Shown here: in pieces, positions 57,007 through 64,000 of the stretch
Numbering within the stretch: the first letter of the stretch is position 1
Layout: the number at the start of each line of letters is the position of its first letter
Source: Vanilla planifolia
Lineage: Eukaryota; Streptophyta; Magnoliopsida; Asparagales; Orchidaceae
Direction: 5' to 3'
Assembly: GCA_023846275.1 (NCBI GenBank)
Contig: JAIUJO010000534.1
Location: 911,501 to 975,500 of the forward strand
Length of the DNA stretch: 64,000 bases
Made by a program: the position numbers and the translations under genes
The notes under the pieces: model-generated
Told to the model about the DNA's origin: nothing
The model's input: the letters and a program-made list of their open reading frames with translations, nothing else
Database searches by the model: none

Positions 57007-58907
57007 AATAATTATTAAAATTATAGTTAAATATTATTTATGCTTATTTTGGATGGAAATTACTTGTAATTCCAAACAATTTTTGATTGAGACAACAAAT
57101 ATTGTTTGTCTCCACCAACTATGTCTAGTTTAATATTAATTTTTATTTGACTAAATAATTTAATTTTTATTAGTTTTTCATGCTTTATGTAAAATTTTTA
57201 TTAATTATTAATATGTTGGTTATGGATTTTGCAATTGAACCCCTTTGTATCCTTCAATCTAACTTTCGAGTAAAATTTATATTGTTTTTTTAAATCTTTT
57301 CACTTTGATTTACTTATCGTATAATGTGACTTTTTCAAATAATAATTGACTAATTCTAGTAATTTATATTATTTCCAAATAAGGTCTAATAGGGATAGAA
57401 CAAACATTACTATGCTGTTATCTATGAGCTCTATCTTGCTAGATATTCATTTGTATTTCTTTATATATGTTTTTATTATTTTCTAGGATTTTGGCATATT
57501 TTATATCATACAAAATGTGACGGATGATCGAGTTTAAGGTCATTCTCAATAGTGTCATGGTTTGCAACTTTTCAGTATAATTTATCTTAATTCTTCAATT
57601 TCTTTGTCTTAATTTTATTATATTACTATGTAAATCAAAACGTAATATCTAGTGGCTTTCAGATCATAATGAGTTGGCTAAATTAATTTTATTTAATTTT
57701 TCCCATTAAGCTTTGATATATATAAATATATGCATAATATTTAAATAATAATAAATTATTATTTATGTTTTTTTCTTTGGCATCTGGTTGTTATGCTCCT
57801 TGATGTCCAATTCATCTAAAATTAGTGCTGTTGGACTCTGCTTGAGGACGTCTTCAAAATAAATAGTCATGTTTAAGTTTTTAAATATCTTATTTTCTTA
57901 TGTTTTTGTATAAATTATAGGACATTTAAATTCACACCTCATTAAAAAAATTAGTGATTTTACATTATCCTTTAGATATTGTCATATTCAACTTTCTAGA
58001 AAAAATTATCCCATATTTTTAACCTTTTTTCTTTAATTTTGTTATCCTACTATGAAATTCTAAATCTTCTATCGCACATTTTTACTTCAATTTCTTTCAA
58101 TTGTATTATATTACTTTAATTTATCTTATTTTATGTTTAATATATATCTAGTTATCATTGTAACTATACTTTATTATTATTATGTTTATTTAATTTACTA
58201 ATTAGTTGTAATTAAAAAAATCAATTAGTGATAAAAAAATGTCAGTGAAGATATGTTGAGAAGCTATAACAAGTTAAATATTCATTTTTAATGTTTTAAA
58301 ATATTTTATTTTGTAGTGCTTTGACACATTTTACAAGGCATTTTGATTCATATCACCTTTGATGATGGAGGATGCTACCTTCAATGTTCTTAATACCTTG
58401 GAATAAAAAACTTTTGTATAAATTTTTTATTTGATTTGTATACTTTACTATGAAACTTTAATTTGCCACTCTTATTATCCGAACATTCCATTGAATTTGC
58501 TATATTACACTAATTCAATTTATCTCACTTTTTCTTTAATATATATTTATTTAATAATAAATTAATAATTTATTCTTTTTATACTTATGGACATCAATAT
58601 TTTATAGTGTTCAGAACTAAGTTTGTTAAAGGCAAAACAAAATTCTTTTGACTCATCTTAATAAGCTCTATCCAACTAATTGAATGTCCAACTTTTAATT
58701 TGTTTTTGATCTGCTTATTGAAGACGTTACACATTACCTACATTAAATCATGGAAAGCAACCTTCCCACATAATTATCCACATTATTCAAATGTTTTGCT
58801 TAGATATGGATATATTACTATGAAAATGAAGATGTCCACTCACTTGAGATTTAAATTAGTTTCATTTGGTTGTATTATACCACTTAAATTCATCATATTT
58901 CATAATG
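57007..58907. repeat. HOR unit U31 (1,901 bp), partner of U30
   Basis: It follows U21 and U23 up to about 58,440, with one noted change (GTTATCCTAC). After that it switches to another haplotype: TATACTTTACTATG, GAATTTGCTATA and CCACATTATTC. This marks the right edge of the 13-kb duplication. Confidence 0.95.
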
Positions 58908-60282
58908 AATAATTATTAAAATTATAGTTAAATATTATTTATGCTTATTTTGGATGGAAATTAATTGTAATTCCAAACAATTTTTGAATAAGACAACAAA
59001 TATTGTTTGTCTCCACCAACTATGTCTAGTTTAATATTAATTTTTATTTGACTAAATAATTTAATTTTTATTAGTTTTTCATGCCTTATGTAAAATTTTT
59101 TTTAATTATTAATATGTTGGTTATGGATTTTGCAATTGAACCCCTTTGTATCCTTCAATCTAACTTTCGAGTAAAATTTATATGGTTTTTTTAAATCTTT
59201 TCACTTTGATTTACTTATCGTATAATGTGACTTTTTCAAATAATAATTGACTAATTCTAGTAATTTATAGTATTTCCAAATAAGGTCTAATAGGGATAGA
59301 ACAAACATTACTATGCTGTTATCTATGAGCTCTATCTAGCTAGATATTCATCTGTATTTCTTTATATATGTTTTTATTATTTTCTAGGATTTTGGCATAT
59401 TTTATATCATACAAAATGTGAGGGATGATCGAGTTTAAGGTCATTCTCAATAGTGTCATGGATTGCAACTTTTCAGTATAATTTATCTTAATTCTTCAAT
59501 TTCTTTGTCTTAATTTTATTATATTACTATGTAAATCAAAACATAATATCTAGTGGCCTTCAGATCATAATGAGTTGGCTAAATTAATTTTATTTAATTT
59601 TTGCCATTAAGCTTTGATATATATAAATATATGCATAATATTTAAATAATAATAAATTATTATTTATGTTTTTTTCTTTGGCATCTTGTTGTTATGCTCC
59701 TTGATGTCTGATTCATCTAAAATTAGTGCTGTTGGACTCTGCTTTAGGACGTTTTCAAAATAAATAGTAATGATTAATTTTTTAAATATCTTATTTTCTT
59801 ATGTTTTTGTATAAATTATAGGACATTTAAATTCACACCTCATTAAAAAAATTAATGATTTTACATTATCCTTTAGATATTGTCAAATTCAACTTTGTAG
59901 TAAAATTTATCCCATATTTTTAACCTTTTTTCTTTAATTTTGTTATACTACTATGAAATTCTAAATCTTCTATCGCACATTTTTACTTCAATTTCTTTCA
60001 ATTGTATTATATTACTTTAATTTATCTTATTTTATGTTTAATATATATCTAGTTATCATTATAATTATAATTTATTATTTTTATGTTTATTTAATTTACT
60101 AATTAGTTGTAATTATAAAAATCAATTAGTGATAAAAAAATGTCAGTGAAGATATGTTGAGAAGCTATAACAAGTTAAATATTCATTTTTAATGTTTTAA
60201 AATATTTTATTTTGTAGTGCTTTGACACATTTTACAAGGCATTTTGATTCATATCTCCTTTGATGATCGAGGATGCTACCTT
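58908..60282. repeat. Truncated terminal HOR unit U32 (about 1,375 bp)
   Basis: It is most like U24 (TATATGGTTTTTT, GCTTTAGGACG, AGTAATGATTAA, GATGATCGAGG). It stops in m4 at GGATGCTACCTT. Extra private changes appear near the edge (ATTATAATTATAATTTAT near 60,058, AATTATAAAAATC near 60,112 and ATATCTCCTTTG near 60,253), and the m5-derived hairpin is altered near 58,986 (TTGAATAAGAC). Confidence 0.93.
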
Positions 60283-60283
60283 T
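60280..60283. other. Right border of the HOR array (recombination join)
   Basis: U32 follows the unit sequence through GGATGCTACCTT, then continues as TGATTTACTTATCATATAAT instead of CAATGTTCTTAATACC. The new sequence resembles the end of m1 (CTTTGATTTACTTATCGTAT). The join therefore fuses m4 to a non-allelic monomer at a short shared CTTTGAT-like sequence, consistent with illegitimate or unequal recombination. The exact base is ambiguous by 2-3 nt. Confidence 0.85.
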
Positions 60284-60517
60284 GATTTACTTATCATATA
60301 ATGTGACTCCAAATGTCACCACCTATGAAATTTCCATCAATTTATTTAATTAGTTTATAATACTTCAATTTATTTTATTTTAATTTTAATATATACTTAC
60401 ATAAAATTAAATAGATATTTTATTATTATTTATGCTAATTTATTTTATAAATTCATAGTAATTCTAAATAAGTTTTTATTGAGATGATATAAATATTATT
60501 GTAATCATTTCAAAAAA
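60283..60517. repeat. Partial diverged monomer next to the border
   Basis: It contains GATTTACTTATCATATAATG, ACTTCAATTTATTTTATT, TTTTAATATATACTTAC and TTTTTATTGAGATGATATAA, matching in order the second half of the roughly 410-bp monomer up to the next landmark at 60,518. Confidence 0.75.
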
Positions 60518-60933
60518 CTCCATCCAATTAAATATTCAATTTCATTTCTTTAAAATTTTTTATTTTCTTTGATCTTGAAACCTTTTGTAAGACTTTTCTA
60601 TTCAAACATGATTTGATGGTTGAGTATATTATACACGGTCCTTTTTGTTTCTTTGAATGCAACTTTCTAATATAATAATCTTTTTTTAAAATGTTTCACT
60701 TTTATTTTGTTAACTTAGTATGTAACTCTAAATCTCCTCAGTGTCATAACTAAATTCCCTTAGTTTGGTTAAATTACACATATTTAATTTCAATCATTTT
60801 AGTATTAATGAAAATTTATTTAAAATTTTAAATTTTAGTTTAAAAATTTAGTGTTGGTCTTTTTTAATCATTAATAATTCCAAAAATTATTAGATCCAAA
60901 TAAAATAAATTGATTTTTTCGTTTTAGTGCAAG
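60518..60933. repeat. Diverged monomer F1 (about 416 bp)
   Basis: The landmark is CTCCATCCAATTAAATATTC. It retains ATTCAAACATGATTTGATGG, TTTGAATGCAACTTTCTAAT and TTAGTATGTAACTCTAAATC in the order expected from m2-m4. Confidence 0.75.
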
Positions 60934-61351
60934 TTCTTTCCAATTAAAAATTTATTTCTATATTTTAAAATTTTTAATCTTATTATATTCTGGCATGCAA
61001 TAAATAACATTTTAATTCACACCTAATTTGATAGTTAGGAAAATTGCTTTTGATCACCTTGGGATCATGGAATGAAAATTTCCCACAATATGTGTCTTTT
61101 CTTATACTTTTTTGCATTGATTTTAGCTTGTAATTGTGTAACTTTAAATCTCTTTAAAGTAGCCTCTATTTCACTTTGATTTAGTTGATCACACTACTTC
61201 AATTTTTCTCATTCAAACATTAATATATGTTCATTTAAGTTTGAAATTATAATTTTTTAATATTTATTCATATGTAATTTTGTGATTTATTGTAATTCAA
61301 AATGATGTCAAATCGAGATGTAACAAGCACTGTTGGACTAGTCTTAACAAT
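60934..61351. repeat. Diverged monomer F2 (about 418 bp)
   Basis: The landmark is TTCTTTCCAATTAAAAATTT. Retained blocks are ATTCACACCTAATTTGATAG, TTGTAATTGTGTAACTTTAA, ACTACTTCAATTTTTCTCAT and TTAATATATGTTCATTTAA. Confidence 0.75.
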
Positions 61352-61740
61352 CTCTATCATATTAAAAATTAATTTTTATATTTATTTTATTTTATTTTAA
61401 TTGGTTTGGGCACTTATTAGAAAAAACTTTTATTTGTATCATTTTTGTAAATTCTCTCTCATATAGGTCAAAATATAACTTTTCTATCCAATTTACATTA
61501 TTTCCAAATGTTTTACTTTTATTTTTGATATATTACTATATAACTATGCATCTCCACTCATGTGAACTTTCATTATTTTTTATTATATTAAATTACATCA
61601 ATTTATATCATTTGAAATTTGTTATTTTTTTAATATATATTAAAAGAAGCATATTATTATTTATGTTTCCATAAATTAGAGTTAATCAAAATGAGTTCTA
61701 ATGAAGCTGAAAAAAGCATCATTTAATTCAAATCAATGAG
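61352..61740. repeat. Diverged monomer F3 (about 389 bp)
   Basis: The landmark is CTCTATCATATTAAAAATT. Retained blocks are ATATTACTATATAACTATGC, CATCTCCACTCATGTGAAC and TTTAATATATATTAAAAG. Confidence 0.75.
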
Positions 61741-62102
61741 CTATTTCAGATTAAAAATTTATTTTTATATTTTAAATAATTGTTTCCACCGATTTTGTAA
61801 GATTTACATTGTATTTTATTTCGTACATTAATTGATGATGGAGAATGTTACACATGACAAACTTTTTATTTCAACATAAAACATTTATCCAAAATTTATC
61901 ATATTTTATCATATTTTAACCCTTAAAAAGACTTTGATTTGATTAGTTTAAGTTTCTTTAATCAAAAAAATTTTATCTTTAATATGTATTTACATAATAT
62001 TAAATAAGAATTTATTATAATTTATAATTTTTTTGTAATTATAAATATCTTCCATCATGGTCTTGTTGACCTAAACAAATGTTTTTGTGCCCATTTTAAT
62101 AG
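61741..62102. repeat. Diverged monomer F4 (about 362 bp, shortened)
   Basis: The landmark is CTATTTCAGATTAAAAATT. Retained blocks are ATTGATGATGGAGAATGTTA, close to GATGATGGAGGATGCTAC in m4, and TTTAATATGTATTTACATAA. It is about 50 bp short of the norm. Confidence 0.72.
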
Positions 62103-62456
62103 GTATTACATAATTAAATATTAATTTTTTACAAATATTTTAATTTTCCAAATTTTTTCTATACCTTATGAGAAATTTTTATTTACACCTAAGTTTAGAA
62201 TTGAGGATATTGAAATTCATCTCCTAAATATCTTGTAAAGCAACATTCAAAACAACTTAAGTCATTTCCATAAATTTTTATTTTTATTTAGTTTCGTAGC
62301 AATGTTCACTAATTCACCTCTCTTAATAACTTCAATATATTTTTTATATTAAAATTTAATTTATTATTATTTATTCTTATTCACATTTGTTTTTCATAGT
62401 AATTCCAAGTGAGGCTCAATTTAGAAGAATAAATGGCATTAGCTCAACTCAATGAG
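62103..62456. repeat. Diverged monomer F5 (about 354 bp, shortened)
   Basis: The landmark is weak (GTATTACATAATTAAATATT). Retained blocks are CCTTATGAGAAATTTTTATT, TATCTTGTAAAGCAACATTC and TTAATAACTTCAATATATTT. The usual AATATATATTTA segment is reduced. Confidence 0.68.
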
Positions 62457-62867
62457 CTTTATCTAATTAAATATTGCCTATATATTTTTAAATGTTCATT
62501 GTCTATGGTTTTCGTAAGCTTTATGAGACATTTAATTTGTCCATAATTTTGTAATCAAAGATGTTACATATGATATCTGTTGTACCTTTGAGTGCAACAT
62601 TATAGCACAGTTTCAATTACATCTTCAAATATTGGCTTTGATTTGTTTGGTTAATATGTTACTCAAAATCTTCCCTTTTGTAACCTGTACATTAACTTTA
62701 ATTTAGTTATATTGATTTTTCCCAATTTTTATCATTTTAACTTTAATATATATTTGATTAACATTAAAAAATATTAGTTTTATGTGTATTTACTTTGGAA
62801 TTCAATTGTATTTCCATACTATGTACAATTATGGTGAAATTATCTTGGTTAGACTCATTTTGATATG
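62457..62867. repeat. Diverged monomer F6 (about 411 bp)
   Basis: The landmark is CTTTATCTAATTAAATATTG. Retained blocks are GCTTTATGAGACATTTAATT, TTTGAGTGCAACATTATAGC, AATATGTTACTCAAAATC and TTTAATATATATTTGATTAA. Confidence 0.75.
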
Positions 62868-63274
62868 TTCTATCAAGTTAAATATTTATTTCAATATTTA
62901 TTTTCCATAGTTTGGCATACTTTATGATGCTTTTTTATTTATAACATATGCAACGTCAAAGATATTACATTAAATCTTTCTAGTGTATTAAAATTAAACA
63001 CTCTTGTACAATTTATCTCTTTTCTCAAATGTTTCGCTTAGATATTGTTAAACTATAATGTAACTCTAAATCTATTCTCGTGAGACCTTAACATCATGTT
63101 GGCATTATTTTGTTACATTGCATTAATTTGCCACATTTCAACTTAATAAAAATTTATTTAACATTAAAATAATAATTTATTTTTATTTGCACTTATTTAT
63201 TTTAGTAATTGAAAGTAATTCTGAATGTGGAATGATTAAGACAAAACAAATGTTGTTGCAACTGTCATGATGTG
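62868..63274. repeat. Diverged monomer F7 (about 407 bp)
   Basis: The landmark is TTCTATCAAGTTAAATATTT. Retained blocks are ATACTTTATGATGC, AATGTTTCGCTTAGATATTG (compare AATGTTTTGCTTAGATATGG in m5), AACTATAATGTAACTCTAAA and GTTACATTGCATTAATTTGC. Confidence 0.75.
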
Positions 63275-63685
63275 TTCTATTTAATTAAATATTAAATTTT
63301 ATATTTCTAAGTATTTATTTTTTATCACGCAATTTATGTGATATTTTGATTCATTCTTAAATTCATAATTGAATGTGTTAAACCTGGTCCCCCTGGTATC
63401 TTTCAATGTAGCCTTGCAATAAACTTTTTTGTGTTTGTTCAATTTTTTTTCCTGATTTGGTTATATTACTATGTAACTAAAAAACTTTTCTCGTGTAACG
63501 TTTACATCATTTTGATTGGATTATATACATTTATTCAATTTATCTCTTATGAATTTTAACATATATTAACTTAAGATTAAAAATACTTTATTATTATTTA
63601 TGCATATTTATTTTAGTAATTTGCATTAATTTGAAAAGTTGTTTCATCAAGATGAAATAGAAGATGTTTGACTCTTCTCGATGAG
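63275..63685. repeat. Diverged monomer F8 (about 411 bp)
   Basis: The landmark is TTCTATTTAATTAAATATTA. Retained blocks are ATTGAATGTGTTAAACCTGG, TTATATTACTATGTAACTAA, ATTCAATTTATCTCTTATG and TTATTATTATTTATGCATAT. Confidence 0.75.
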
Positions 63686-64000
63686 GTCTATCAAATTAAA
63701 TATTTATTTTTTTATTTTAAAATATTTTCATTTCTAAAGTTTCTACACATTCTATAAGATAATTTTATTCATACCTCAATTGATAATCAATGAAGCTACT
63801 TATGATTGCCTTAGTGTCCTATAATATAACTTTTTAATACAATTAATTCAATTTTTTTCAAATTTTTTAGTTTGATTTCTTTTTCACCACTTAATTATAT
63901 ATCTCTTCTTATGCAACCTTGGCACTACATTTTTTATATTACATTGGTTCAATTTATCTTATTTTAGCTTTAATATATATTCACTTAACATTTAAATAAT
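63686..64000. repeat. Diverged monomer F9, cut by the window end
   Basis: The landmark is GTCTATCAAATTAAATATTT. Retained blocks are ATTCATACCTCAATTGATAA, TTACATTGGTTCAATTTATC and TTTAATATATATTCACTTAA. The next landmark is expected near 64.1 kb, outside the window. Confidence 0.75.

Larger units (their letters stand above)
45609..58435. repeat. Downstream copy of 13-kb segmental duplication
   Basis: Second copy of the U15-U21 block. By eye I found roughly one difference per kilobase against the upstream copy, all single bases plus one 1-bp and one 2-bp length difference. The copies stop matching at about 58,440 against 39,445, inside m4. Confidence 0.9.
1..60282. repeat. Tandem array of 1.9-kb satellite higher-order repeat, 31 full units plus one partial
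   Basis: One sequence recurs head to tail at starts 1, 1903, 3804, 5705, 7606, 9507 and so on to 58,908, always in the same orientation. Unit length is almost always 1,901 bp, with a range of 1,894-1,902. Neighbouring units differ by scattered single-base changes and rare 1-7 bp indels. The phase used here (units begin AATAATTATTAAAA) is set by the window start and is arbitrary. The left end of the array lies outside the window; the right end is a sharp join near 60,282. No gene or transposon is inserted anywhere in the 60 kb. Such organisation is known from satellite DNA in eukaryotic heterochromatin; a role in the centromere or any other chromosomal location cannot be read from the sequence. 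Confidence 0.98.

Noticed and set aside
1..60282. CRISPR array
   Set aside because: The repeats are 1.9 kb and directly adjacent, with no short repeat-spacer alternation and no cas genes.
1..60282. Tandem transposon, LTR retrotransposon or rDNA spacer array
   Set aside because: No long reading frame, LTR with a primer-binding site, terminal inverted repeats or rRNA-like sequence is visible in the unit; the internal structure is explained by five related monomers.
60283..64000. Unique sequence flanking the satellite
   Set aside because: At first sight it looks unrelated, but the CTCTATC-like landmark with TTAAATATT and the AATATATATTTA blocks recur at about 410-bp intervals, so it is diverged satellite.

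Overview
The whole window is non-coding, strongly A+T-rich satellite DNA (about three-quarters A+T by eye). I see no credible protein-coding gene, tRNA, rRNA, transposon or CRISPR array. Long tandem arrays of this kind are typical of eukaryotic heterochromatin (centromeric, pericentromeric, subtelomeric or knob DNA). A plant is my best guess, but nothing in the window proves the lineage, and I do not recognise a named satellite family.

Region 1 (1 to about 60,282) is one head-to-tail array of a unit of about 1,901 bp: 31 complete units (U1-U31) and a truncated U32. It was already running at base 1, so the left edge is outside the window. All units share one orientation. Most are 1,899-1,902 bp; three variants (U20, U22, U30) are 1,894 bp. 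Each unit is itself built from five diverged sub-monomers (m1-m5) with landmark spacings of 309, 421, 416, 402 and 354 bp. The 1.9-kb unit is therefore a pentameric higher-order repeat (HOR) of an older monomer of about 410 bp, with m1 and m5 carrying internal deletions.

Region 2 (about 60,283 to 64,000) holds a partial monomer and then nine landmarks of the same family, mostly 407-418 bp apart (three intervals of 389, 362 and 354 bp). They are strongly diverged from one another and show no 1.9-kb periodicity. This looks like the old monomeric substrate flanking the young homogenised HOR array. The border at about 60,282 is a sharp join inside m4.

Within the array there are further layers. 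U1-U13 and U14-U32 differ at a shared diagnostic base. From about U16 to U32, variants alternate between odd and even units, so the right half behaves as a 3.8-kb dimeric (ten-sub-monomer) repeat. A block of about 13 kb (U15 to most of U21) recurs nearly unchanged 18,994 bp downstream (U25 to most of U31). Smaller recent duplications are U4/U5, U3-U4/U6-U7, U10/U11 and U20-U21/U22-U23. Together these give four nested scales of amplification (0.4, 1.9, 3.8 and 13 kb). Small open frames of 68-70 codons recur once per unit, but they open only at TTG and are broken in ten of 31 units, so I treat them as chance frames copied with the repeat.
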